This document shows, piece by piece, positions 54,184 to 62,753 of a stretch of 64,000 nt of DNA; within the stretch, counting starts at the first letter, position 1; every line of letters starts with the position of its first letter. The position numbers and the translations under genes were made by a program. Source of the DNA: Labilibaculum sp. K2S. Lineage in GTDB: Bacteria > Bacteroidota > Bacteroidia > Bacteroidales > Marinifilaceae. The notes beneath the pieces are model-generated. The model searched no databases. It was not told where the DNA came from and was given only the letters and a program-made list of their open reading frames with translations. The stretch spans positions 1 to 64,000 of the forward strand of contig NZ_JAUCMW010000026.1 in assembly GCF_030372765.1 (NCBI RefSeq). The letters are read 5' to 3'.

Positions 54184-54960
54184 TTACCAGTTTGGTTTTC
54201 GCTTCTCTAAAAAGGCGCTTATGCCTTCTTCCCTTTCGGTCTGATCCTCCTTAAAAAGACGGCCAAATTCTTTGGATTCCATTTTGCCTGCATCTTTGCC
54301 CGACAACTCCAAACCTTCGCGAACCATTTCTTTAATTAACCGCACGGCATTGGAACCTTTAGAGGCTATTTTTCCGGCCAAATCCAAACTCACTTCGAGA
54401 AGTGTTTCGGGTGGCGCCAATTTCTGAACCACTCCCAATTGATAGGCTTCTTCAGCTGTTATGCCTTCTCCAAGCATCATAAGATACATGGCATTTCCGG
54501 CTCCAACCAAACGCGGCAATCTTTGTGTACCGTTAAATCCGGGTATCAGACCCAAATTCACTTCAGGCAAACCCAACCTGGCTTTCTCACTGGCTACACG
54601 TATATCACATGATAGTGCCAATTCCAACCCTCCCCCAAGGGCAAAACCATTAATTGCAGCAATAACCGGTATCTCCAAATTAGCAATCTGATCAAAAACC
54701 TGTTTTCCTATTTCAGAAAAATCATAGGCTGCCTGCGGAGAATATTCCTGCATGGCTTTAATATCAGCACCGGCAACAAAGGCTTTGCCCTCTCCCGTAA
54801 TTACTAATACTCTAATGCTTTGGATAATTTCTTTGCTGTTAAAAAAACAGTCCAGCTCTTTAAAAACACCCTCATTTAAGGCGTTCAAGGCTTCAGGACG
54901 GTTAAGAGTCAAAATTCCTATTTTGTCTCTTTTTTCAAATTTTAAATAATTAAAGTGCAT
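54184..54960 (-). CDS. Enoyl-CoA hydratase (crotonase type)
   Basis: The 258-residue protein has IGILTLNRPEALNALN, the oxyanion hole FVAGADIKAM and INGFALGGGLELALSCD, with a catalytic Glu pair in LGLPEVNLGLIPGFNGTQR. This is the canonical crotonase pattern and differs from the FCAGADLKWMK form of the other hydratase in the block. It hydrates crotonyl-CoA in the butyryl-CoA route. It is the first gene of the 21-kb minus-strand block. The ATG at 54960 is preferred over 54975. Confidence 0.92.
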   Translation of the reverse strand: MHFNYLKFEKRDKIGILTLNRPEALNALNEGVFKELDCFFNSKEIIQSIRVLVITGEGKAFVAGADIKAMQEYSPQAAYDFSEIGKQVFDQIANLEIPVIAAINGFALGGGLELALSCDIRVASEKARLGLPEVNLGLIPGFNGTQRLPRLVGAGNAMYLMMLGEGITAEEAYQLGVVQKLAPPETLLEVSLDLAGKIASKGSNAVRLIKEMVREGLELSGKDAGKMESKEFGRLFKEDQTEREEGISAFLEKRKPNW

Positions 54961-55303
54961 GTGTATATAATTCAATTATAGTTGCCACATGGAACTTATC
55001 ATGCTTTGAATTTTAAAATAGAATTCACAATTATTCAAAGATGAAGGTTTCATAGGTGTGTTATTAGATGTTTTTTCATCTACATATCTAAATATAATAA
55101 AAACTCTTAACTTTCAAAAGGTAAGATTTCTGACTGACACGACTTTAGCTCACACCCCCAACATTTACAAGGCTTTAAGAAAATAAAAAAAGTCAAAAAA
55201 AGACCCTTAATTCTTTTTCTACACCTTAGTATAATAAAAAAGCCTGATCCGTTAAACGAATCAGGCTCTATATCATGAAATTATAAATTAAACGACGATT
55301 TTC
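54961..55303. other. Intergenic region, 343 bases, upstream of the catabolic block
   Basis: It should hold the promoter of the 21-kb block; the best -7-like string on the minus strand is CATCTTTG (55036-55043), one mismatch to consensus. It also holds the yebC terminator (55235-55267). No ORF is seen. Confidence 0.45.
55235..55267 (-). terminator. Terminator of yebC
   Basis: AGCCTGAT (55241-55248) pairs with ATCAGGCT (55260-55267), with T residues following on the minus strand. Confidence 0.8.
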
Positions 55304-56011
55304 TTATGCCATATTGTGGTAAACATTCTGAACATCGTCATTGTCTTCGAGTTTCTCCAGCAATTTTTCAACATCAGCAACTTGTTCCTCCGTTAATTCT
55401 TTAGTATCCATTGGAATTCTTTCGAAACCTGATGAAATTACCTCAATTTCGTTTTCTTCCAGGTAAGCTTGTATTTTTCCAAAATCAGGGAAATTACCGT
55501 AAAGCATAATTCCTTCGTCTTCTGCAAATACCTCTTCAACTCCTATGTCGATTAATTCGAACTCCAACTCTTCAATATCCTGACCTTTGTTTTCAATCTG
55601 AAAATGACATTTGTGTTCAAACATGAATTCAACACTACCGGCAGTACCTAAACTACCTTTGCATTTTGAAAAATAAGAACGAACATCTGCTACCGTTCTG
55701 GTGTGGTTATCGGTTGCAGTTTCAACTAAAACAGCAATACCATGCGGAGCATATCCTTCGTAAATAATTTCCTTATAGTCCTTCTGATCTTTAGAAGTTG
55801 CTTTTTTAATTGCTCTTTCAACATTATCCTTAGGCATGTTTACTGCCTTCGCATTTTGAATAACTGCACGCAAACGAGAATTCGTTGCCGGATCAGGGCC
55901 ACCTTCTTTTATTGCCATCACGATATCTTTTCCTATTCGTGTAAAGGCTTTGGCCATCTTATCCCAACGCTTAAACTTTCGCGCTTTCCTAAATTCAAAT
56001 GCTCTTCCCAT
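55304..56011 (-). CDS. YebC/PmpR-family transcription or translation regulator
   Basis: The 235-residue protein has the family opening GRAFEFRKARKFKRWDKMAKAF, NMPKDNVERAIKKA, YEGYAPHGIAVLVE and NHTRTVADVRSYFSKC, then the acidic C-terminal domain. YebC-type proteins bind DNA as repressors or activators, and recent work on the family also links them to ribosome stalling at proline runs. Length is typical (about 240). It is a single gene with its own promoter and terminator. Confidence 0.94.
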   Translation of the reverse strand: MGRAFEFRKARKFKRWDKMAKAFTRIGKDIVMAIKEGGPDPATNSRLRAVIQNAKAVNMPKDNVERAIKKATSKDQKDYKEIIYEGYAPHGIAVLVETATDNHTRTVADVRSYFSKCKGSLGTAGSVEFMFEHKCHFQIENKGQDIEELEFELIDIGVEEVFAEDEGIMLYGNFPDFGKIQAYLEENEIEVISSGFERIPMDTKELTEEQVADVEKLLEKLEDNDDVQNVYHNMA

Positions 56012-56035
56012 AATTTATGTATATAATATTTTGCG

Positions 56036-56066
56036 CAAAAATAGCACATGTTATTCAATCTGTAAA
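56036..56066 (-). promoter_or_regulatory. Promoter of yebC
   Basis: Minus strand: -33 TTTA (56063-56066, one mismatch to TTTG), a 19-base spacer, and TATTTTTG (56036-56043), an exact -7 match. The leader is about 18 bases. Confidence 0.55.
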
Positions 56067-56223
56067 ACGAAAGTACATTTTTTTTAAAATAGTAAATGAA
56101 GTTTGGGTAAAAGAGTGAATTATAAATGTTGTGTTTCAATGATTTATTTACAGCACAAATTGCATTTCATTTTTTCTGTTTTCGGTCCCTCTACGCAACT
56201 ATAAAGCATGAAAAAGCTCATTG

Positions 56224-56251
56224 TTTGAATGAGCTTGAATTCGTATTTTTA
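56224..56251 (+). promoter_or_regulatory. Promoter of the metallopeptidase gene
   Basis: TTTG (56224-56227), a 16-base spacer, and TATTTTTA (56244-56251), one mismatch in the -7 box. The box lies 36 bases before the chosen start at 56288 and so supports that start over 56126. Confidence 0.45.
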
Positions 56252-56287
56252 GCGATACATAGTCAAACAAATAACAACCCTAATCAA

Positions 56288-58336
56288 ATGAAAAAGATGA
56301 TCATTCTGTTTTCTGCAGCATTACTGCTGTCCTCCTGCGGAAATCAAGTAAAAATGGATAAAAAGGCAGATGTCTCTGCTATTTCGGCCAAAACCATAGC
56401 TCAGGTAACTGATGAGCTTGGAAATTCAAATGCAGGCACAAACAAATCCCTTATGGAAAAAGGCGTAAAACATGCCGCCAACCTTTGGCGCGACAGTGAT
56501 GGCTCAGAAGAAGATTTTAAAACCTTCTGTAAAGAAAACTATATCTCCGATCAGGAGGAAAGAGAACTTGTTTTTCAAAAGATTTCAAGAAACATTGAGA
56601 TCATCACCGGTAATTTCAACAAAATTACTCTTGAGTTACTGGAACCGGTGCACTTGAACACCTTCGAACAACATGCTATTGATAATGCATTTGGTGCTTA
56701 CAGCGTAGATTCGCACTGGATGAATGATTTCTACCAAAATAAAATTGCTTTTATTATTGCCTTGAATTTTCCGCCCTTTAGTTTGGACGAAAAAGAAGCA
56801 AATGCTAAGAAGTGGACTCGTCAGCAATGGGCTTATGCCCGTTTGGGTGATTATTTTACAGCCCGAGTTCCTGCAGAACTTTTACAGGAAGCAGGTAAGG
56901 TTGCTGCCGAATCGGATGTTTACATTATGGATTACAACATTTATGTAGGTCATTTAACTGATGCTGAAGGAAATCGTTTCTTCCCTGAAGACAAAGTTCT
57001 TTTGTCGCACTGGAACCTGCGTGATGAGCTTAAAGCCAACTATGCCAACAAAAAGGATGGTTTAGAAAAGCAGAAGATGATTTATCAGGTGATGCAGCGC
57101 ATTATCTCTCAGGAAATCCCTGAAAAGGTGATTAACAATGGGAATTTGGAATGGGATCCGTATACCAATCTGGTTTATCAGGATGGAAAAACAATTGAAG
57201 CTGCTCCTGAACCAAATGAAAGATATCAGCAAATTCTGAATAATTTCCATGCCAATAAGGCAATCGATTCTTACTATCCGGATCAGAATACCTTCATCAA
57301 AAGACAATATGATGGTGCCAAAGAAATATCTGCGGAAGCAACTGAAAAAATCTTTACGGATTTTATGCGCTCCGAGGAAACTAAAAAAGTTGGTGAACTA
57401 ATTAAGCAAAGATTAGGTCGTGATTTGGAGCCTTTCGACATTTGGTACGATGGTTTTAAAGCCCGCAGCGGAATGGATGAGTCGAAACTGGATGCCCAGA
57501 CCCGTAAATTGTACCCTAACGCGGTTGCTTTGGAAGCAGATTTACCAAATCTATTGGTAAAACTGGGTTACGATAAGGAAAGAGCACAATGGTTGGGTGA
57601 TCATATTGCGGTTGATCCGGCAAGAGGCTCGGGACACGCCTGGGGCGGTGCTGCCAAAGGTCAAAAGGCTCACCTGCGTACCCGAATTGGTGAAAAGGGC
57701 ATGGATTACAAAGGCTACAACATTGCAGTTCATGAATTTGGGCACAATGTAGAGCAAACCATATCGCTTTATGATGTAGACAATTTTGTAATGAATGGAG
57801 TTCCGAACACCGCATTTACCGAAGCTTTGGCTTTCATTTTCCAGAAAAGAGACATGTTATTGCTGGGAATTCATAACGATTCACCTCAGGAAGATGCTTT
57901 AAAAAAGCTTGATTTATTCTGGAGTGCTTACGAAATAATGGGTGTTTCGGTACTGGATATCCGCATGTGGAAATGGTTGTATGCAAATCCGGAAGCCAAT
58001 TCGGCACAATTGCGCGATGCTGCTATTCGAATTGCAAAAGAAGTTTGGAATGAGTTCTACGCTCCTGTTTACGGCGTAAAAGATCAGACCATTTTAGCCG
58101 TATACTCACACATGCTGAACAGTCCGTTGTATTTATCGAACTATGCTTTTGGAAATGTAATCGAATTCCAGTTGGAGCAGCACTTAAAGGGAAAAAGCTT
58201 CCCTAACGAAATAGACCGAATCTTTAAACAAGGACGTTTGACTCCTAACCAGTGGATGGTGGAAGCTACCGGTAACGATTTATCGGCTGCACCACTATTG
58301 AATGCAGCTAAAGAGGCTTTGGAAGAATTGAAGTAA
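56288..58336 (+). CDS. Gluzincin-type metallopeptidase lipoprotein
   Basis: The 682-residue protein has a lipoprotein signal (SAALLLSSCGN) and a large helical domain. Zinc ligands are in HEFGH (residues 482-486) and Glu512 in NTAFTEALAF, 26 residues on, which is the gluzincin spacing also seen in M3 oligopeptidases. It lacks the DPP III HELLGH motif. It would cleave peptides in the periplasm or at the outer membrane. I begin it at 56288 because 54 upstream residues from 56126 are not a signal peptide. The exact family is uncertain. Confidence 0.82.
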   Translation: MKKMIILFSAALLLSSCGNQVKMDKKADVSAISAKTIAQVTDELGNSNAGTNKSLMEKGVKHAANLWRDSDGSEEDFKTFCKENYISDQEERELVFQKISRNIEIITGNFNKITLELLEPVHLNTFEQHAIDNAFGAYSVDSHWMNDFYQNKIAFIIALNFPPFSLDEKEANAKKWTRQQWAYARLGDYFTARVPAELLQEAGKVAAESDVYIMDYNIYVGHLTDAEGNRFFPEDKVLLSHWNLRDELKANYANKKDGLEKQKMIYQVMQRIISQEIPEKVINNGNLEWDPYTNLVYQDGKTIEAAPEPNERYQQILNNFHANKAIDSYYPDQNTFIKRQYDGAKEISAEATEKIFTDFMRSEETKKVGELIKQRLGRDLEPFDIWYDGFKARSGMDESKLDAQTRKLYPNAVALEADLPNLLVKLGYDKERAQWLGDHIAVDPARGSGHAWGGAAKGQKAHLRTRIGEKGMDYKGYNIAVHEFGHNVEQTISLYDVDNFVMNGVPNTAFTEALAFIFQKRDMLLLGIHNDSPQEDALKKLDLFWSAYEIMGVSVLDIRMWKWLYANPEANSAQLRDAAIRIAKEVWNEFYAPVYGVKDQTILAVYSHMLNSPLYLSNYAFGNVIEFQLEQHLKGKSFPNEIDRIFKQGRLTPNQWMVEATGNDLSAAPLLNAAKEALEELK

Positions 58337-58358
58337 TAAACGATTAAAATAGATGATT

Positions 58359-58390
58359 GAGACTGTTCCGCAAGGAATGGTCTCTTTTAT
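58359..58390 (+). terminator. Terminator with GCAA tetraloop (copy 1)
   Basis: GAGACTGTTCC-GCAA-GGAATGGTCTC followed by TTTT, 22 bases after the metallopeptidase stop. It is nearly identical to the hairpin at 59539. Confidence 0.85.
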
Positions 58391-58539
58391 TTTTAGGCCT
58401 AAAAAAACGTGTTTACTCCTTATCACAACTATATAATGATAAATATTGCATAAATTCAATGCTTAATCGCAATGAATACATATCGAAAAACCTGCACATT
58501 TCAAGCAAAAAGGAAAATTCCATTAAAAAACACGAAAAA

Positions 58540-59478
58540 ATGAAAAAATATTTCAAACTCACATTAATCATTTTAATCATATTAATAATATTAGCAATTG
58601 AGCCTCTATTAGACTCAATTTTAAACATTTCAGGATTGGAAGACTCCCTGCTGATTGAGCAAAAAAACAATCTGTTAATAATCGCTTTTGCATGGCTCAT
58701 AATTGAAGTAATCAAAAGAATTAAAACAATGTTTTTAAAAAGGTTTGATATCTCTAAGGAGGACAATCTTAAATCCAGAAAATTACATACACAATTCAAT
58801 ATTCTGGAAAAAATACTCGTATTTATGATTGTACTTTCTGCCATAGGATTGATATTGCTTTCCTTTGAGAATATCAGGAAAATTGGGATTGGAATTTTTG
58901 CCTCGGCAGGATTAGCAGGTGTTATAATAGGTATTTCGGCACAGAAAGTTGTTGGTACACTATTAGCCGGAATTCAAATTGCAGTTACGCAGCCATTCAG
59001 AATTGACGATGCTGTTCTTGTTGAAAATGAGTGGGGATGGATTGAAGAAATCAATTTAACCTACGTAGTAGTCCGACTGTGGGATCAAAGACGTTTGGTA
59101 TTGCCATCAACGTATTTTTTAGAGAAACCATTTCAAAATTGGACCCGAAATAATGCAGATATTATTGGTTCCGTTTTTTTGTACACAGACTATACAATTC
59201 CATTTGATGCTTTAAGAAAAGAACTAACAAAATTGTTAACTAAAAGTAATTTGTGGGATAAAAAAGTAAATGTTCTTCAGGTAACCGATTCGAAGGAAAA
59301 TACCCTGGAAATAAGAATACTTGTAAGTGCCAAAAATTCGCCGACAGCATGGGATTTAAGAGTTTATATCCGGGAAAAAATGATTGAATTCATCCAAAAC
59401 AATTACCCGAACAGCTTACCTAAAACAAGAATAACTATTACTGATAAAAACAGCACAGAAACACAAGGTCACGATTAA
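58540..59478 (+). CDS. MscS-family mechanosensitive channel
   Basis: The 312-residue protein has an N-terminal hydrophobic helix (LTLIILIILIILAI), two more spans, and the MscS pore helix and beta domain: ASAGLAGVIIGISAQKVVGTLLAGIQI-like TM3 (GISAQKVVGTLLAG), RIDDAVLVENEWGWIEEI and YVVVRLWDQRRLVLPS. It would release solutes on osmotic downshift. I chose 58540, where the first span begins. An in-frame ATG at 58357 lies inside the preceding terminator and can be excluded; 58459 remains possible. Confidence 0.9.
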   Translation: MKKYFKLTLIILIILIILAIEPLLDSILNISGLEDSLLIEQKNNLLIIAFAWLIIEVIKRIKTMFLKRFDISKEDNLKSRKLHTQFNILEKILVFMIVLSAIGLILLSFENIRKIGIGIFASAGLAGVIIGISAQKVVGTLLAGIQIAVTQPFRIDDAVLVENEWGWIEEINLTYVVVRLWDQRRLVLPSTYFLEKPFQNWTRNNADIIGSVFLYTDYTIPFDALRKELTKLLTKSNLWDKKVNVLQVTDSKENTLEIRILVSAKNSPTAWDLRVYIREKMIEFIQNNYPNSLPKTRITITDKNSTETQGHD

Positions 59479-59538
59479 AGCAGTTGACCGTAAAATATGA
59501 CTTTTACATGTAATAATCTGGTAGCTTTAAATGATACA

Positions 59539-59568
59539 GAGACTGTCCCGCAAGGGATGGTCTCTTTT
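59539..59568 (+). terminator. Terminator with GCAA tetraloop (copy 2), after mscS
   Basis: GAGACTGTCCC-GCAA-GGGATGGTCTC followed by TTTT. It differs from copy 1 by one compensated base pair. Confidence 0.85.
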
Positions 59569-59905
59569 CGCTTTTACTTGATTTGCATGCGTTCTGATAT
59601 GAATTTCAAATTTAAATTGCTTGCTTCTTGAGAGGAAGCACCGGAAAGACAATAAAATAGGATTCAGTTGAAAGTACAGATCAACCTACTATTCTCTGTG
59701 CAACTCTGCGCCTTCTGTGGTAGAAAAATCTGATAAATAATACATAGAAGAAATTAAAATAGAATTGAGCACGGAGAACACAGAAAAAAAACAACAAAAT
59801 AGTTTTCGTTCATGCCTTAGTTTGAGTAAACATTTAACCGTTGGAACTATCATAAAAAACCTTTACTTTCAGTGCCGATTATGAACGATAAGATAACAAG
59901 CTGAT

Positions 59906-60019
59906 ATGATAAAAACCAAAATATACCAATTCCCTGCTGGACTTATTAGTGCCGGATTTATTAATAAGGTGGAAAAAAAACACAATTGTCCTCATTGTGG
60001 TAAAGAAATTAACAAATAA
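59906..60019 (+). CDS. Small zinc-ribbon ORF (37 codons)
   Basis: The 37-residue ORF ends in HNCPHCGKEINK, one CxxC knuckle of a zinc ribbon, preceded by YQFPAGLISAGFINK. With a single CxxC it could bind zinc only as a dimer, or it may be the end of a decayed protein. It lies 54 bases before the GIDE-domain gene. It may be real, but a chance ORF cannot be ruled out. Confidence 0.35.
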   Translation: MIKTKIYQFPAGLISAGFINKVEKKHNCPHCGKEINK

Positions 60020-60073
60020 AAAAAGTGACTAACAAAAAATCATTAATCCCAAACCCTAAATAAATCAATACAA

Positions 60074-60802
60074 ATGGAACCAGTATTCTTCTTTATTATT
60101 TTTGCAATTGTCATTACTGTTTTACTATCAGCAGTTTTTTTCAGTAAAAAAGCCATTATTAAACGAAAGCTAAAAAAATCGGAACTTCGGAAAATTGCAG
60201 ATTTTAAAAATAGTGAGCTGGCTACAATTGTAGGAACTGTTGAATTTGTTGATGCTCCCCTTCTATCTCCTCTTTCAAACCGTGAATGTTCTTATTACTA
60301 TGTGCATGTTGAGCAAAAAGTGGCATCAGGCAAAAGTTCAAAATGGGAAACGATTATTGAGGAGGAAATATCGAACAAATTTTTAATTAAGGAAGATGCT
60401 AACTATGCATTTATAAATGACGATCGAATTAAATCTTATATCGTTCAGGACCAAAGCTATTCTACCGGATTTTTTACCGATGCTACCGAAAATCTTGAAA
60501 ACTATCTAAACAGTAAAGGATATAAAAGTGAGGGCTCTTGGGGCTTTAATAAAACACTTCGGTACAAAGAAGGAATTCTTGAGCAGGGAGAAAAAGTAGC
60601 TGTATTTGGAAAGGGAGAATGGAAAGATGCTGCAAAATTGAACCTGCCTGAAAAGTATGGACAGATTCTTGCAATTACATCCAGTAACGAGGATGCCATC
60701 TACTTAAGCGATGATCCTGATACTACAGTAAAGAATGTCACAAAAAGGAGTTCTTCGGAAAAACCCAATACAAACACCAGAAAAAGTCGTTATAGAAAAT
60801 AA
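60074..60802 (+). CDS. GIDE-domain membrane protein
   Basis: The 242-residue protein has an N-terminal membrane helix (FFFIIFAIVITVLLSAVFF) and then a GIDE-like domain (residues about 50-215): VGTVEFVDAPLLSPLSNRECSYYYVHVEQ, a variable insert, and LRYKEGILEQGEKVAVFGKGEW. The same domain occurs in the eukaryotic mitochondrial E3 ligase MUL1/GIDE, where it lies between membrane spans; bacterial copies lack the RING and have no known role. The C-terminus is basic and disordered (KRSSSEKPN). It precedes the histidine kinase gene by 136 bases. Confidence 0.75.
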   Translation: MEPVFFFIIFAIVITVLLSAVFFSKKAIIKRKLKKSELRKIADFKNSELATIVGTVEFVDAPLLSPLSNRECSYYYVHVEQKVASGKSSKWETIIEEEISNKFLIKEDANYAFINDDRIKSYIVQDQSYSTGFFTDATENLENYLNSKGYKSEGSWGFNKTLRYKEGILEQGEKVAVFGKGEWKDAAKLNLPEKYGQILAITSSNEDAIYLSDDPDTTVKNVTKRSSSEKPNTNTRKSRYRK

Positions 60803-60938
60803 GCTGCGGATTTCACTATTGAATGTGGTTAAGGAGAATTTAAAAGCAACAATAAAACTCAAAATACAAACAAGAGCACAAGGCTTACCGTACAAACATT
60901 TATCTTGCACATTTATAAAAGTTTCAAGCAAATAAAAA

Positions 60939-62093
60939 ATGACCAACAACACCCCTACCTATCAGGATCTGGAAAAAGAAATAATCAAATTAAAGCTTGA
61001 ATTAAAAATTCAGGATAAAATGATTAATACTATTCCTAATCCGTTGTTCGTAAAAAACAAAGATTTTATCTATACTAATTGCAATGATGCTTTTGCAGAG
61101 TATCTGGGTTTACCCAAATCAAAAATTATAAATTCAAGTGTTTACGATATTGCTCCAAAGGAACTTGCTGACAAATATTACCTTGCGGATTGCGAATTAC
61201 GTGACAGTCCGAAAAATCAAACCTATGAATGCAATGTGAAATATGCTGACGGAACTTTGCATGATATCATTTTTCATAAGGCCAATATAATCGATGAAAA
61301 AAATGAGTTTTGTGGAATTGTTGGCATCATGCTTGACATCTCAGAACGTAAAAATGCAGAACAAACTCTAAAAGAAAACCAAAAGAATTTACTGGAACTA
61401 AATGCAACAAAAGACAAACTTTTTTCAATAATCGCGCACGATTTAAGAACGCCGTTTACTAGTATCTTAGGATTTTCGGAACTGCTGATTGAAGACGCAA
61501 AAGATTTTAATGAGTTAGAAACGGAAGAGTATTTAAAATTGATAAATACAACTGCCAAAAGCACACTAATTTTACTTGACAATTTATTGAATTGGGCCAA
61601 ATCACAAAGCCGACAAATAATTTATAAGCCAAAAAAATATATTTTATCATCCATTATCGAAGAGACAATAAAAAATTCCAATTCAACGGCAAAAATTAAA
61701 AACATATCTATAAATCAGATTCAAACTGATGAGATTGCGGTTAATGCCGATGAAAACATGATGAAAACTGTTTTACGAAATCTTATTTCCAATGCAATCA
61801 AATTCACAAACCCAGGAGGAAGTATTACCGTTTCTGCAATTCCGAAACACAAGTATGTCGAGATTTCTGTTTCGGATAATGGAGTCGGGATTAAAAACGA
61901 AACTCTTAAAAAGCTATTTGATATTTCTGAAAACACAACTACCAAAGGCACAGAAAAGGAAAACGGATCTGGCTTGGGATTGATTCTTTGCAAAGAATTT
62001 GTGGAAAAACACAAGGGTGACATTTGGGCTGAAAGCGAAATAGGAAAAGGGAGTATTTTTAAATTTACCCTGCCTTTATACAACTCAAAATAA
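60939..62093 (+). CDS. PAS-domain sensor histidine kinase, soluble
   Basis: The 384-residue protein has a short coiled coil (YQDLEKEIIKLKLELKI), a PAS domain (residues about 28-140, FVKNKDFIYTNCNDAFAEYLG), and a HisKA segment with the phosphorylated His in IIAHDLRTPFTSILGF. A HATPase_c domain follows with NAIKFT (N box), DNGVGI (G1) and GSGLGLILCKEF (G2). There are no membrane spans, so the signal is sensed in the cytoplasm. No response regulator is adjacent. The next gene, a STAS-like protein, is 81 bases away. Confidence 0.93.
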   Translation: MTNNTPTYQDLEKEIIKLKLELKIQDKMINTIPNPLFVKNKDFIYTNCNDAFAEYLGLPKSKIINSSVYDIAPKELADKYYLADCELRDSPKNQTYECNVKYADGTLHDIIFHKANIIDEKNEFCGIVGIMLDISERKNAEQTLKENQKNLLELNATKDKLFSIIAHDLRTPFTSILGFSELLIEDAKDFNELETEEYLKLINTTAKSTLILLDNLLNWAKSQSRQIIYKPKKYILSSIIEETIKNSNSTAKIKNISINQIQTDEIAVNADENMMKTVLRNLISNAIKFTNPGGSITVSAIPKHKYVEISVSDNGVGIKNETLKKLFDISENTTTKGTEKENGSGLGLILCKEFVEKHKGDIWAESEIGKGSIFKFTLPLYNSK

Positions 62094-62174
62094 AGTGCAA
62101 ACAAGTTATAAGCAAATAAAAATCGTATTCTTCATTTTTTTCTAAAAACAATACTAATTTAATTTTTACAGACA

Positions 62175-62609
62175 ATGTCAGATGTTTACAGATACTCTAT
62201 TTTGAAGGATCTTGGTTTAATTATTCAATATCATCAAAACAATATCACTAAAAACAAGATGCAACAGCTAAAGAGTGATATTATTAATGATAAAGATTTT
62301 AATCCTAAGTTTGGTTTTATTGTTGATCTTAGAAATGCGTATATAAATTTGACAGAAGATGAGTTGTTGGAATATGGCAATTGGGTGAAAGCAAACGTAA
62401 AGCTAACAGGACTAATGCGACTTGTTTTATTAACCTCTACCCCCGACCATGTGACAAAAACAATCCTATTCACTTTAAACGAAAACATATCACCACTTCA
62501 TTACAAAACATTCAGCACCGTAGAGGCCTCAATTAGATGGCTTAACATTGACAATTGCCATTTGAACTATGTGACAAAAGAAATCGAAAAATTATTTGTC
62601 GACCAATAA
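62175..62609 (+). CDS. Hypothetical STAS/SpoIIAA-like small protein
   Basis: The 144-residue protein has the strand-helix order of SpoIIAA-like or STAS domains: YSILKDLGLIIQYH, then FNPKFGFIVDLRNAYI with a conserved D-R-N turn, a helix (TEDELLEYGNWVKANV) and a strand LMRLVLLTST. Such domains act as partners in signalling. It follows the histidine kinase on the same strand and may be co-transcribed. No phosphorylatable serine in STAS position is obvious. I do not recognise a named family. Confidence 0.6.
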   Translation: MSDVYRYSILKDLGLIIQYHQNNITKNKMQQLKSDIINDKDFNPKFGFIVDLRNAYINLTEDELLEYGNWVKANVKLTGLMRLVLLTSTPDHVTKTILFTLNENISPLHYKTFSTVEASIRWLNIDNCHLNYVTKEIEKLFVDQ

Positions 62610-62753
62610 TCTATTTTTGTCCTCCACTGTTCCAAAGAAATATTCAGTATAAAAGTATTTATCATGGGCAACCAATAAAAGATGTCGCAGACAAAGATAA
62701 TTCCGACTAATTTTCTTATTATTAGGAATTGTTTTAAATAGTGATATTCAAGA

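Larger units (their letters stand above)
59479..60073. other. Intergenic region, 595 bases, with a dispersed-repeat look
   Basis: It contains the second GCAA terminator (59539-59568) and a small zinc-ribbon ORF (59906-60019). At 59695-59790 lie strings such as TGTGCAACTCTGCGCCTTCTG and GAGCACGGAGAACACAGAAA, of a kind often scattered between genes in environmental Bacteroidota. Confidence 0.45.

Noticed and set aside
56126..56287. N-terminal extension of the metallopeptidase
   Set aside because: The 54 residues are not a signal peptide, and the promoter box at 56244-56251 lies downstream of that start.
58357..58539. N-terminal extension of the MscS protein
   Set aside because: The first part is the upstream terminator hairpin, and the family fold starts at the hydrophobic helix after 58540.
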